Below are positions 21,729 to 30,579 of a stretch of 38,244 nucleotides of DNA, in pieces; positions within the stretch are counted from its first letter, which is position 1, and each line of letters opens with the position of its first letter. The position numbers and the translations under genes are program-made. The notes under the pieces were generated by a model that searched no databases, was not told the origin of the DNA, and saw only the letters and a program-made list of their open reading frames with translations. The stretch comes from Anaerolineales bacterium. GTDB lineage: Bacteria > Chloroflexota > Anaerolineae > Anaerolineales > Villigracilaceae. The stretch spans positions 1 through 38,244 of the forward strand of contig JABFSL010000041.1 in NCBI GenBank assembly GCA_013140605.1, written 5' to 3'.

Positions 21729-23639
21729 CTACGAAAAGGCCGAAATGGGAATGCTGGCAAACACTTTTGTTCCAGCGCCCGGAGTCGATTCAACGGAAAG
21801 CACGCCTCCCACTCTTTCGATACGGATCTGCATGATAGCCAGGCCAAGATGATGATTGCTCTTGGAAAGGTTTGTGTCAAAGCCCCGCCCATCATCACTA
21901 ATCATAACCTCGATCCCGCCGTCGACTCTTTCCAAACCAACCCGGACTTTGTTTGCATTGGCATATCGTTCAATATTTGTCAGGGCTTCACGATAAACAT
22001 ACATGAGCTGTGTTTGAACAATTGCGGGAATATTTTTTAAAGAGGAAAAGTCTCCAATGACCAGTTCCACAGGGATTCCGTTTGAACTGCTGAACTCATT
22101 AACATATTCGGTCAACTCATCGCAGATATGATTAACAGTCTCTTCCGTTGCGGGGGTGTTCATCCCGCTGAATGCCATGCGCATCTGCGCCTGTGCCCTT
22201 TCGGTCAACTGTATGAATTGTTCCAGTTCTTCTGATACGTCTTCGTATTTCCTGTCTGAAATCTGATCGTCCAATTCACCGATCCTCAAGTTGAGCAGAC
22301 TCAGGGTTTGGGCGGCTTCATCATGCAGTTCAGAGGTAAGGCGCTGCCGTTCCGCAAGAGTTGCGTTGAATTCAGCCTGGCGGCGAGAATCTGCGATCAG
22401 GCGAATATTTGCGATCGCCACCGCCGCTGAGTTGGCAAGCAGTGTGAGCGTAAGGCGTTCAATTTCGGTAAACGGCTGATCCTTATCACGGAAAATACAA
22501 AGTACACCGATCTGACGATTCCCCAGGTGTAACGGCGCTGATAAACAACAACCCTCTGCGAGTTGAAGCTGGTGCTGTGAACAAAACTCTTCTCCCTGAA
22601 CAATGGAATTCTGAACATTGCCGATCATTTCGAAAGGCAATTGATCCCGTTCGGAATGGTCATCCTTGCCGTCAACAACGCCTTCCTCATTTTTGAATGC
22701 GGAGTCAAACCTGCCCGCAGGGCTGGCCGCAAAGCACAGGTTTGCGGATTTTGCGCGCATAATTTTTTTGGCCCGTTGAGTGACAGAATCAACAAGTTTA
22801 CTGAAATCCGGCTGGCTGACAATTTCCTGGCTGAAGTCGAAAGCGTCGGTCAAGATCCTGGTGCGTTCGTCCACGCGGTCTTCCAGTAATTTTTGAGCGG
22901 CGTAAATTTCCATGCGCATATTACCGAAAGTGCGGGCTAGTCGTCCAAGCTCATCATTTGCCATCAAATCAGATGGCGGAGTACTGTCGATCTGTCCGAT
23001 CTCCCGCATGGCTGTATCCAAATAACCCAATGGTCTGATGACCCGAAAGATAATGACATACGATCCCAACGCAAGCAGGAACAAGCCGCAGCCCAGAAAA
23101 AGTATCTGGATCCCGGTCTGATTTTTGTCCTGCATATCATCGAGGTTTTCAAGGGTGCTTGAAAATGTGTCCACCTGGGCAAACAGATGGGTCAATATAC
23201 CGATCATATTCAGTTTTGCAATTGCATAATCAGGATCAGCAGGTGAGAGGTTCGAAAATTTGCTCCAACTGATATTGAACTCGGACCAGGTTGTTGAAAT
23301 GGCATTCAGATCCGGGATGTAATCGTCGTGAGGTATCTTTGGGTAAATGAGAAAATTTCCGAAGGGTCTATCCTGCGATTCTCCAAAATCTTTTAGTACT
23401 CTCAGTTCCTGATCAATTTTCTCCTTTGAAGATGACAGGTTCGGATTATTGCCTTCAAAGGTTGTTACTTCCCGCAATATCTTTTCCAAAGTGAGGCGCA
23501 TTTGATTGAGAACAGACAATGCTTCATTATGTGTTGAATGCGCATTTATTGTGGCTTGATTTAAAGTCAGGGACAAGGCAATGATCAGTAAAAATCCGCT
23601 GAAAATTGCAAAAAGTAAATTGCGTAAAGAGTAGCGCAT
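21729..23639 (-). CDS. NarX-like sensor histidine kinase, 636 aa
   Basis: An N-terminal membrane helix, an extracellular sensor of about 130 residues (helical, four-helix type as in NarX) and a second membrane helix near residue 185 come first. A HAMP segment (RPLGYLDTAMREIGQID; NDELGRLARTFGNM), a GAF-like domain (about 285-430) and a HisKA_3 helix with LTSELHDEAAQTLSLLNL follow. The HATPase domain has EALTNIERYANANK, ISDDGRGFD and GLAIMQIRIERVGG. The phosphorylated residue should be the His in ELHDE. The start is set at 23639 because GGAG lies eight bases upstream; 23645 is an in-frame alternative. It pairs with the regulator just downstream. Confidence 0.9.
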   Translation of the reverse strand: MRYSLRNLLFAIFSGFLLIIALSLTLNQATINAHSTHNEALSVLNQMRLTLEKILREVTTFEGNNPNLSSSKEKIDQELRVLKDFGESQDRPFGNFLIYPKIPHDDYIPDLNAISTTWSEFNISWSKFSNLSPADPDYAIAKLNMIGILTHLFAQVDTFSSTLENLDDMQDKNQTGIQILFLGCGLFLLALGSYVIIFRVIRPLGYLDTAMREIGQIDSTPPSDLMANDELGRLARTFGNMRMEIYAAQKLLEDRVDERTRILTDAFDFSQEIVSQPDFSKLVDSVTQRAKKIMRAKSANLCFAASPAGRFDSAFKNEEGVVDGKDDHSERDQLPFEMIGNVQNSIVQGEEFCSQHQLQLAEGCCLSAPLHLGNRQIGVLCIFRDKDQPFTEIERLTLTLLANSAAVAIANIRLIADSRRQAEFNATLAERQRLTSELHDEAAQTLSLLNLRIGELDDQISDRKYEDVSEELEQFIQLTERAQAQMRMAFSGMNTPATEETVNHICDELTEYVNEFSSSNGIPVELVIGDFSSLKNIPAIVQTQLMYVYREALTNIERYANANKVRVGLERVDGGIEVMISDDGRGFDTNLSKSNHHLGLAIMQIRIERVGGVLSVESTPGAGTKVFASIPISAFS

Positions 23640-23673
23640 TGCCATGACTCCAAAATTATAAAACAAGATAATG

Positions 23674-23742
23674 ACTTGAGTTTAGAGTTCAAAAAACCTT
23701 TGCCGCGAATTTCGCCAATTCACGCGGACTCTAAACTCAAGT
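23674..23742. repeat. Perfect 15-base inverted repeat, palindromic element
   Basis: Arms ACTTGAGTTTAGAGT (23674-23688) and its exact complement (23728-23742) enclose 39 bases containing a second imperfect palindrome (CCGCGAATT and CACGCGG words). It lies between the divergent sensor kinase gene and hydrogenase operon. It may be a short mobile palindrome or a regulatory structure. The remaining intergenic part (23743-23996) must contain the hydrogenase promoter, but no convincing boxes were found; an AT-rich tract lies near 23905-23940. Confidence 0.75.
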
Positions 23743-23996
23743 AATGATACAGACCGGTTTTATTTTTACCACACAATCCAGACTGGCCCTGTCAGATTTT
23801 AAGGGTAGAAGATGGTTCAATGGGAGCTGCTTGATCCACATTCCTTTGACCAGATCCAACTTACTGGTTTGTAAAGAATAGGATACAGCCGCATAGTTGT
23901 GGTATATTTCACAATTGAGAATGATTTTTAACTTAATGGAGGTGAGAGGTGTGGCGCTGAAACGCCCATGCTAAGTTTAAGTTGGAGATTTTACAA

Positions 23997-24491
23997 ATGG
24001 AAACTATTGCGTATTTTCTACTTCTCGCGGGGGCCATCTTTTGCGCGTATCGCGCCACTGTATCCAAACGGATTCTATCGTCAACTTTATATCTGGCTTG
24101 TATCAGCGCATTGATCTCAGTGGTTATCTTCATGCTGGGCGCTACTCAAGTTGCAGTAATGGAACTCTCGGTGGGTGCGGGGCTGGTCACTGTGCTGATG
24201 GTGTACGCGTTGAGTGTTGTGGGCGAAGACGCCCTTGACCCTGCTTCTGTGATTCCCAAACCACTGGCCCTCGGACTCATTGGCGCGGTAACGATCCTCC
24301 TGGGATGGATGGTGTATCCTGCAATTCAAGTAACCATCGCCACAGGGGATGTTGATCTCGCGAGCGTTCTCTGGCAAAGCCGCGTGCTGGATGTTTGGAT
24401 CCAGATCGTGTTGATCTTCTCAGGTGTGATGGGCGTTTTAGGATTGTTATCTGAACGAACACCTGTGCAAACCGAAGAGGTACACAAATGA
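23997..24491 (+). CDS. MbhD/MrpB-like hydrogenase membrane subunit (DUF4040), 164 aa
   Basis: Four to five membrane helices are seen. The segment LGATQVAVMELSVGAGLVTVLMVYALSV (about residues 50-75, quoted in part by its core VAVMELSVGAGLVTVL) matches the MbhD/MnhB DUF4040 family, where a conserved Glu in the helix is part of the ion path. The C-terminal half (about 90-155) resembles MbhE/MrpB-like extensions. The start at 23997 is chosen for GGAG nine bases upstream. This is the first gene of the hydrogenase operon; it overlaps the next by four bases (ATGA). Confidence 0.8.
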   Translation: METIAYFLLLAGAIFCAYRATVSKRILSSTLYLACISALISVVIFMLGATQVAVMELSVGAGLVTVLMVYALSVVGEDALDPASVIPKPLALGLIGAVTILLGWMVYPAIQVTIATGDVDLASVLWQSRVLDVWIQIVLIFSGVMGVLGLLSERTPVQTEEVHK

Positions 24492-24799
24492 ACTTTACCC
24501 CTCTCAATATTATTCTGATCGGGATCGCAGGTTTGCTCGGCGTTGGCTTTTATGGACTCCTAATCACACGCAACTTGATCAAGGTCGTGATGATGCTGCA
24601 AATCCTCATCAAGGCCGTGGTACTGGCTTTGGTGTTTGCAGGAAAATTAAGCGGCAATTTAGGGCTGGGACAATCCGCCGCCGCGACAGTCATCGTAGCC
24701 GACACCATTGTTGCAGTAGTTGGCTTGGCGCTGGCAGTCCAAGTACGTCGTCGCTTTGGCACATTGGATGTGCCGAAGATTTCCACACTAAAAGGTTGA
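24488..24799 (+). CDS. NuoK/MnhC-like hydrogenase membrane subunit, 103 aa
   Basis: Three membrane helices have the NuoK/MrpC pattern: NIILIGIAGLLGVGFYGLLI, NLIKVVMMLQILIKAVVL, and AATVIVADTIVAVVGLALAV. In complex I the family carries buried Glu residues in the proton path; here the second helix has Lys instead (LIKAVV) and Asp in helix three, as in MrpC/MbhG members. It overlaps the upstream gene by ATGA and ends one base before the next start. Confidence 0.85.
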   Translation: MNFTPLNIILIGIAGLLGVGFYGLLITRNLIKVVMMLQILIKAVVLALVFAGKLSGNLGLGQSAAATVIVADTIVAVVGLALAVQVRRRFGTLDVPKISTLKG

Positions 24800-24800
24800 T

Positions 24801-26552
24801 ATGGCTGGCAACTTGATTCTTCTCATCATCGGAATTCCCTGGTTGGGCGCGCTCGTTGTTTGGTCGATTGGCGATAAACATGAAAAGGCTCAGCATACAT
24901 TAGCTGTGATTTTTAGTCTGTTATCTGGGATTGCCTCGCTGTTCCTTTTAGCCTTCGTCGACTCACGCTTCGCTCTTAACTTTGAGCTTGCTCCTGCCTT
25001 CGGTAACCTAACCTTCGTCCCTGACGGACTCGCCGTGACATTGACAGTCATTGCAACTGTTATCGGTTCACTCGCGGTTTTGTTCTCAGTTGATTACATG
25101 CGCGGAGAAGCACAACTCGGGCGCTACTACTTCATGGTCTTGTTCTTTATCGGCGCAATGGCTGGGTTGGTTTTGAGCGGCAATTTGCTGTTCACATTTT
25201 TCTTTTGGGAGATCACCGCGCTTTGTTCTTATGGACTGATCTCTTTCTACAATGACGATCCAAAAGCTGTGGCGGGCGGAATCAAAGCGCTCATCATTAC
25301 CCAAGTCGGCGGCGTGGGTTTATTAGCTGGCACTTTGATCGCCTATGCAAATCTTGGAAGTTTTCAAATCTCAGATGTGCTTGCAAACGCCAGCACAATT
25401 CCAGCAGCAGCACTATCGTTCATGGCATTTAGTTTCCTAATTGCCGCCGCAGCAAAATCGGCGCAATTCCCATTTCACACATGGCTGCCAGATGCAATGG
25501 AAGCGCCGACACCGATCAGCGCGCTCATTCATGCCGCGACGATGGTCAATGCGGGCATTTATTTACTGGCGCGTTTTTATCCTGCATTTGAGTCAGTTCC
25601 AAATTGGAAGACTGCCGTCATTTTAGTCGGTGTCATTTCGGCATTGCTAACTGCCTTTATGGCGCTCACCGCCACCGATCTAAAACGCGCGCTGGCATAT
25701 TCAACAGTCAGTCAACTTGGTTATATGGTTTATGCAATTGGCGCGGGCGGTGTGCTCGCGAGTCAATTCCATTTGTTGAGTCACGCTGTTTTCAAAGCTT
25801 TGCTCTTCCTCACGGCAGGTTCGGTCATTCATGCAGTTGGCACGCGCGACATGCGCCGCATGGGTGCGCTCAGCACAAAAATGCCATTCGCTCGCAACGT
25901 CTTTATCATCGGCGCACTCGCGTTGATGGGGCTTCCCATCTTCAACGGCTTCTGGAGCAAGGAACTTATTCTCGAAGTCGGCCTCGAACACTCGCCGCTC
26001 TGGGCATACATCCTCATGCTGATCGGCGCAGGCCTGACCGCCTTCTACACCTTCCGCATGACATGGATGGTCTTCTTCGGCACACAGCGCGAAGAATTGC
26101 ATGTCCACGAAACTGGCATCGCGATGAAAGTTTCGCTCGCCTTGTTATCCATTGGCACATTTACCACATGGTTATTTTTTGGCGGATTAAATGAGCTGTT
26201 GACTGCATCCATGCCTTTTCATGCAATCGAAGAAGAGTCTACTCTTGAGATAGTCAAAGCGATCAGCTTCGCACCCGCCACCTGGATCGCATTACTGGTA
26301 ATTGCTCTTGGTTTGACATTATTCTTCACTTTGAGACGAAAGGCTGCGCTTTCAGAAAGTCCACGCTGGCTTAATACATTGACTGAATCATCCTTCGGAT
26401 TTGAATCAGTCAATCATTTTGTCGTGAACACAGTCAGCAAATTTGCTGAAAGTTTACGCGCCACACAAACTGGTCAATTGAATTGGAATATTCTCGGCAT
26501 CATCGGCGCGTTATTCGTGGTGCTGGCTATGCTGTTATGGGGTGGTGCATAA
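24801..26552 (+). CDS. NuoL/MrpA-type antiporter-like hydrogenase subunit, 583 aa
   Basis: About 14-16 membrane helices are seen. Conserved ion-path residues are present: Glu in FFFWEITALCSYGLISFYN (about 115-135), Lys in IAAAAKSAQFPFHTWLPDAM, then EAPTPISALIHAATMVNAG (about 215-250), and a later Lys in LSHAVFKALLFL. This is the signature of the antiporter-like subunits of complex I, Mrp and energy-converting hydrogenases. The C-terminal extension is shorter than NuoL's lateral helix. It should translocate protons or sodium coupled to the redox module. It is immediately followed by the second antiporter-like gene with no spacer. Confidence 0.9.
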   Translation: MAGNLILLIIGIPWLGALVVWSIGDKHEKAQHTLAVIFSLLSGIASLFLLAFVDSRFALNFELAPAFGNLTFVPDGLAVTLTVIATVIGSLAVLFSVDYMRGEAQLGRYYFMVLFFIGAMAGLVLSGNLLFTFFFWEITALCSYGLISFYNDDPKAVAGGIKALIITQVGGVGLLAGTLIAYANLGSFQISDVLANASTIPAAALSFMAFSFLIAAAAKSAQFPFHTWLPDAMEAPTPISALIHAATMVNAGIYLLARFYPAFESVPNWKTAVILVGVISALLTAFMALTATDLKRALAYSTVSQLGYMVYAIGAGGVLASQFHLLSHAVFKALLFLTAGSVIHAVGTRDMRRMGALSTKMPFARNVFIIGALALMGLPIFNGFWSKELILEVGLEHSPLWAYILMLIGAGLTAFYTFRMTWMVFFGTQREELHVHETGIAMKVSLALLSIGTFTTWLFFGGLNELLTASMPFHAIEEESTLEIVKAISFAPATWIALLVIALGLTLFFTLRRKAALSESPRWLNTLTESSFGFESVNHFVVNTVSKFAESLRATQTGQLNWNILGIIGALFVVLAMLLWGGA

Positions 26553-28073
26553 ATGACACTATTGACTTTCATTGGGATGATCGTAATTCCGCTGGTTTCC
26601 TCTCCGCTTGTTTATCTGTCAGGCCGCCTCGGGATGCATGAGACAACCTTGCATCGCCGCTCCTATCTCGTGCGCGGACTGGCGCTGCTCGCCATTCTCC
26701 TCGCGTGGATTCCATTTGTGCTTTCAGTACAAACTTTCCTCACAGGCGGTACACAGGAATTCAACATCGAAGCCATTTGGCTAAGAGTAGACGGTATCAG
26801 TCTGTTAACCGCCGCCATGATTCTCACACTCGGCACTTTGGTTATCCTATTCTCTGGTCCCTATATGGCTGGTGAAGTTGGCGAAGAAAAATATTACGCC
26901 ATGCTGCTGGCAATGATCGGTTTGATGATCGGTCTTGCCTGCGCCGGTGACCTGTTCAATTTATGGGTCTGGTTCGAAGGCATGGCGATCTCATCTTATT
27001 TGCTGGTAGCTTTTTATCGTGAACAAGCCGCTTCTTTGGAAGCAGGCATGAAATATCTTGTTCAAAGTGCAACGGGGTCTGTGATGGTGCTGATGGGCAT
27101 TGCACTTGTCCTCGCCAATGCCGGCACGCTGGATATGCCCGGGATACGTGAAGCAGTCAGCGGGTCAGATGTGAACCGTTTGGCCTTGCTCGGAGCGGGC
27201 GCGTTATTTATCATCGGCTTCGGAGTCAAAGTCGCGATTGTCCCGCTGCATACATGGCTGCCCGACGCGCATTCCCAGGCGCCAAGCGGAATCAGCGCCA
27301 TGCTTTCGGGTGTGGTCATCGAAGTCGGTTTGATCGCAATGCTGCGCGCGCTTTCTGTGTTACCGGGTTTCTCGCTATCATGGGGTGTCCTGTTCATGGC
27401 TTTCGGCGCGCTGAATATGTTGTATGGGAATTTATTGGCCTTGCGGCAAACTGTTGTCAAGCGCATGCTGGCGTATTCGAGCCTGAGTCATATTGGCTAT
27501 ATCCTTTTGGGACTTGGCATCGCACTTTATTCTGGAATGGAACTTGGCGCGCAAGGCGCGTTCTTCCATCTCTTCAACCACATGCTGATGAAGGGACTCG
27601 CGTTCCTGTCCGTCGGCGCGTTGATCTATGGTCTCTTCCTGCAAAATGACTCTCACGCTTCGTTGAAGATAACCGACCTTGCTGGGACCGCGCAAAAGTA
27701 TCCATTGGTTGCGCTTGCCCTGAGCATCGCCGTGCTGGGACTCGGCGGCCTGCCACCATTGGCTGGCTTCATGTCCAAGTGGCAGATTTTTGTGGCTGGC
27801 TTTCAAACTCAAAATACCTGGATCATTGCGTTGATGGTTTTCATGGCGCTCAACAGCGTACTATCCCTCGCGTATTATGCGCCGCTTGTGAACATGATGT
27901 ATCGCAAATCACCATCCGCGCAGGTGTTGGCAGGCAAACAATTATCGCTTGCAATCGTATTACCGCTGGCGGTCATGATGTTCGCAGTGATTATCCTGGG
28001 CTTTGCTCCTCAGCTGATGGATTGGGTGACAGTCCCCGCCGCGCAAATTTTGATCACAATGTTTGGACAATAA
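26553..28073 (+). CDS. NuoM/MrpD/MbhH-type antiporter-like hydrogenase subunit, 506 aa
   Basis: About 14 membrane helices. Ion-path residues: Glu in LFNLWVWFEGMAISSYLLVA, Lys in IGFGVKVAIVPLHTWLPDAH followed by SQAPSGISAMLSGVVIEVG, and Lys in FNHMLMKGLAFLSVG. It is closest in feel to MrpD/MbhH, which sits next to the hydrogenase membrane arm. The ATG directly follows the upstream stop (TAAATG), implying tight coupling. Having two such subunits in one operon suggests two ion channels. Confidence 0.9.
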   Translation: MTLLTFIGMIVIPLVSSPLVYLSGRLGMHETTLHRRSYLVRGLALLAILLAWIPFVLSVQTFLTGGTQEFNIEAIWLRVDGISLLTAAMILTLGTLVILFSGPYMAGEVGEEKYYAMLLAMIGLMIGLACAGDLFNLWVWFEGMAISSYLLVAFYREQAASLEAGMKYLVQSATGSVMVLMGIALVLANAGTLDMPGIREAVSGSDVNRLALLGAGALFIIGFGVKVAIVPLHTWLPDAHSQAPSGISAMLSGVVIEVGLIAMLRALSVLPGFSLSWGVLFMAFGALNMLYGNLLALRQTVVKRMLAYSSLSHIGYILLGLGIALYSGMELGAQGAFFHLFNHMLMKGLAFLSVGALIYGLFLQNDSHASLKITDLAGTAQKYPLVALALSIAVLGLGGLPPLAGFMSKWQIFVAGFQTQNTWIIALMVFMALNSVLSLAYYAPLVNMMYRKSPSAQVLAGKQLSLAIVLPLAVMMFAVIILGFAPQLMDWVTVPAAQILITMFGQ

Positions 28074-28077
28074 ACCT

Positions 28078-28392
28078 ATGACAAACTTTCTCCTTACACC
28101 CTTGATTGCATTCCTTGTTTACGGTCTCGCCGTTTCCGCCGCATCTGGCCTCGGACGGTTGTTCGCAGCCAAAGGACACAAGTCTCAATTCAAATCAGAA
28201 CCCTACGCGAGCGGAGAAGATTACGATCCGATCCCAGCGGCGCCAGGCTATCGTCAGTTTTTTGTGATCGCGTTGTTTTTTGCAGTATTACATCTCGGTG
28301 TAATTATGGTCGGCAGCAGTGACTTGTCCTCGGTCACAGTAGTTTATTTGCTCGGGCTGATGCTGGCATTAGTCGCTTTGATCCTCGGATAG
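28078..28392 (+). CDS. NuoA/MbhI-like hydrogenase membrane subunit, 104 aa
   Basis: Three membrane helices lie at about residues 5-25, 60-78 and 83-103. Between helices one and two, a polar loop reads SEPYASGEDYDPIPAAPGYRQF, the counterpart of the NuoA loop (P-F-E-C-G) that approaches the quinone or redox site in complex I; the Cys is Ser here. The start is the ATG at 28078, four bases after the preceding stop, rather than an upstream in-frame ATG inside the previous gene. Its position between antiporter and NuoB-like genes matches mbhI. Confidence 0.75.
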   Translation: MTNFLLTPLIAFLVYGLAVSAASGLGRLFAAKGHKSQFKSEPYASGEDYDPIPAAPGYRQFFVIALFFAVLHLGVIMVGSSDLSSVTVVYLLGLMLALVALILG

Positions 28393-28405
28393 AAATGGTG
28401 AAGCC

Positions 28406-28912
28406 ATGAATAATAATTCTCAACTTTGGACAAAGGTCATTAATCAAGTACGCGACTGGGCGCGGCAAAACTCCATTTGGGCGGTGCATTTCAACAGCGG
28501 TTCCTGCAACGGCTGTGACATAGAAATTCTCGCCACGCTGACACCGCGCTACGATGTGGAACGCTTCGGCATCAAACTGCAGGGCAGTCCCCGTCATGCT
28601 GATGTGCTGATCGTGACTGGACCAGTTACCCGTCAGGCAAGAGAGCGCTTGATCCGCACCTATGAACAAATGCCCGAGCCTAAATTTGTCATCTCGGTTG
28701 GTTCGTGCAGTATTTCGGGCGGTGTCTTCGAAGGCTGTTACAACTGCGTCGGCTCGGTTGATGATGTCATTCCAGTGGATGTGTACATCCCCGGTTGCCC
28801 GCCGCGCCCCGAAGCCATCATTGACGGCATCGTTCAATTGTTGACCGAGCTAAAGGGCGGCAAAGCCCGCAAACAGCAAAGACCAGTTACCGCCGAGGAG
28901 ATTCCCGCATGA
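28406..28912 (+). CDS. [NiFe]-hydrogenase small subunit, NuoB/MbhJ-like, 168 aa
   Basis: It carries the Cys ligands of the proximal [4Fe-4S] cluster: GSCNGCDIEIL (two Cys, about residue 33-36), VGSCSISGGVFEGCYN and IPGCPPRPEAI. This is the family plan for NuoB and group 4 hydrogenase small subunits. There is no Tat signal, as expected for a cytoplasm-facing enzyme. It passes electrons from the ferredoxin-like subunit to the nickel site of the large subunit. It overlaps the large subunit gene by ATGA. Confidence 0.92.
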   Translation: MNNNSQLWTKVINQVRDWARQNSIWAVHFNSGSCNGCDIEILATLTPRYDVERFGIKLQGSPRHADVLIVTGPVTRQARERLIRTYEQMPEPKFVISVGSCSISGGVFEGCYNCVGSVDDVIPVDVYIPGCPPRPEAIIDGIVQLLTELKGGKARKQQRPVTAEEIPA

Positions 28913-30579
28913 ACATCGAACAACTTTTAACACAGGCCGAAGGACTTCTCGCTTCGTGGAATAAGGAAACCATTCGCCCTGAATCAAATCGGCTGGATGT
29001 GGTTATTGCTGGCGATGATCTACGCGCGGCGGTGACCGCATTACATGAAGCACACTGGGGATATTTATCCGCAGTCACCGGTCTGGACCTTGGGCCGGCT
29101 TCTGCTCAAATGGAAGCGCTCTATCACTTTTGCAGCGGCCCCGCCATCACATCCTTGCGCATTCGTTTGCCGCACGATAACGCCAGCCTGCCAAGCATCG
29201 CGGATATTCTTCCGCCCGCATCATTTTTTGAACGCGAGATGCAGGAAATGCTGGGCTTCAAATTTAGCGGATTGAACATCAGCGAACGACTCTTTCTCCC
29301 CGATGACTGGCCTGAGGATGTGTATCCAATGCGGGCAAATTTCACGCTCGATCAAGCCGCGCCGGTAGCTGGCCGCCATGCTGACGAATTACCCGAGCAG
29401 GGAGTCGTTGGCGGAAATACTTTCGTCATCCCAATTGGCCCGCAGCACCCCGCACTCAAAGAACCCGGCCATTTTGAATTCACCGTGGACGGAGAAATCG
29501 TCACCGCCGCGCGTATGCGACTCGGCTATGCCCATCGTGGAATCGAGAAGGCCGCTGAGAGCCGCAACTGGATCCAGAACTTATATCTCTTCGAGCGCGT
29601 GTGCGGAATCTGTTCACATACTCACGCCATGGCATACAGCCTCGGCGTGGAAAAACTCGCGCAAGTCGAAGCGCCGCCGCGCGCGCAAGCCATCCGCGAA
29701 TTGGTGGCGGGTCTTGAACGTGTTCATAGTCATTTGCTTTGGCTGGGAGTTGCCGCTCACGAAGCAGGCTTTGATACTTTGTTCATGTACTCATGGCGTG
29801 ACCGCGAAACCGTGATGAATCTGCTTGAGCAGATTACAGGCAACCGGGTTAACTATTCTGCGAATCTACTTGGCGGGGTCAAATGTGACATTGGCCCCGA
29901 ACAAGCGAAAGCCGTCAAGGAAGGATTAACTTATCTCGAAACACGCATCCGCCATTATCTCGAAGTCGTGACCACGGATGTGATGTTCCTTAATCGCACA
30001 CGCAACATCGGCACGATCTCATTCGATGAAGCTGTGAGATTTGGTTTGCTTGGTCCAACCGCGCGCGCCTCCGGGTTGGTACGTGATGTGCGTGTTGAAG
30101 CACCGTATGGCGCATACGGTCATTTCCCTGTCAGCGCGGTAACAGAGACCAACGGCGACCTTGAAGCCCGTTGTGAAGTTCGGTTAAAGGAATTGCTGGT
30201 TTCATGTTTCACCATGCGCACCATCGTGGACAATCTCCCCGAAGGCCCGCTGACTGTCCGTATGCCGCGCAAAATTCCCGCAGGAGAAACGATTTCCCGC
30301 ATCGAAGCGCCGCGCGGAGAATTATTTTATTTCATAAAAAGTAACGGTGGGGAAACCCCCGCGCGGATTCATATCCGCACGCCCAGCCTGTGCAATTGGG
30401 TCTCTGTACTTGAGAAGGCAGTCGGCCGTCAACTGGCAGACGTGCCGATGTTGATCGCCGGCATGGATCCATGCTTTTCTTGCAATGACCGAGTTGTCAC
30501 GGTGACGCGCCCCGGCAGCAATGAGAACTGGTCGTGGAAGCAGCTGCGCGAATATGGAATTGAGTATTACAAACGATGA
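28909..30579 (+). CDS. Group 4 [NiFe]-hydrogenase large subunit with fused NuoC domain, 556 aa
   Basis: Residues about 1-145 are a NuoC-like domain (FEREMQEMLGFKFSGLN; LPDDWPEDVYPMR), and about 165-556 a NuoD-like domain. Both nickel motifs are present: RVCGICSHTHAMAYSLG (about residue 230) and DPCFSCNDR (about 520). Hence this is an active-site-bearing hydrogenase, not complex I or a cysteine-less relative. The C-terminal extension after DPCxxC is about 30 residues and would be cleaved by the protease encoded at the operon end. The C-D fusion resembles HycE/HyfG. The reaction is H+ reduction to H2 or the reverse. Subgroup within group 4 not resolved. Confidence 0.93.
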   Translation: MNIEQLLTQAEGLLASWNKETIRPESNRLDVVIAGDDLRAAVTALHEAHWGYLSAVTGLDLGPASAQMEALYHFCSGPAITSLRIRLPHDNASLPSIADILPPASFFEREMQEMLGFKFSGLNISERLFLPDDWPEDVYPMRANFTLDQAAPVAGRHADELPEQGVVGGNTFVIPIGPQHPALKEPGHFEFTVDGEIVTAARMRLGYAHRGIEKAAESRNWIQNLYLFERVCGICSHTHAMAYSLGVEKLAQVEAPPRAQAIRELVAGLERVHSHLLWLGVAAHEAGFDTLFMYSWRDRETVMNLLEQITGNRVNYSANLLGGVKCDIGPEQAKAVKEGLTYLETRIRHYLEVVTTDVMFLNRTRNIGTISFDEAVRFGLLGPTARASGLVRDVRVEAPYGAYGHFPVSAVTETNGDLEARCEVRLKELLVSCFTMRTIVDNLPEGPLTVRMPRKIPAGETISRIEAPRGELFYFIKSNGGETPARIHIRTPSLCNWVSVLEKAVGRQLADVPMLIAGMDPCFSCNDRVVTVTRPGSNENWSWKQLREYGIEYYKR

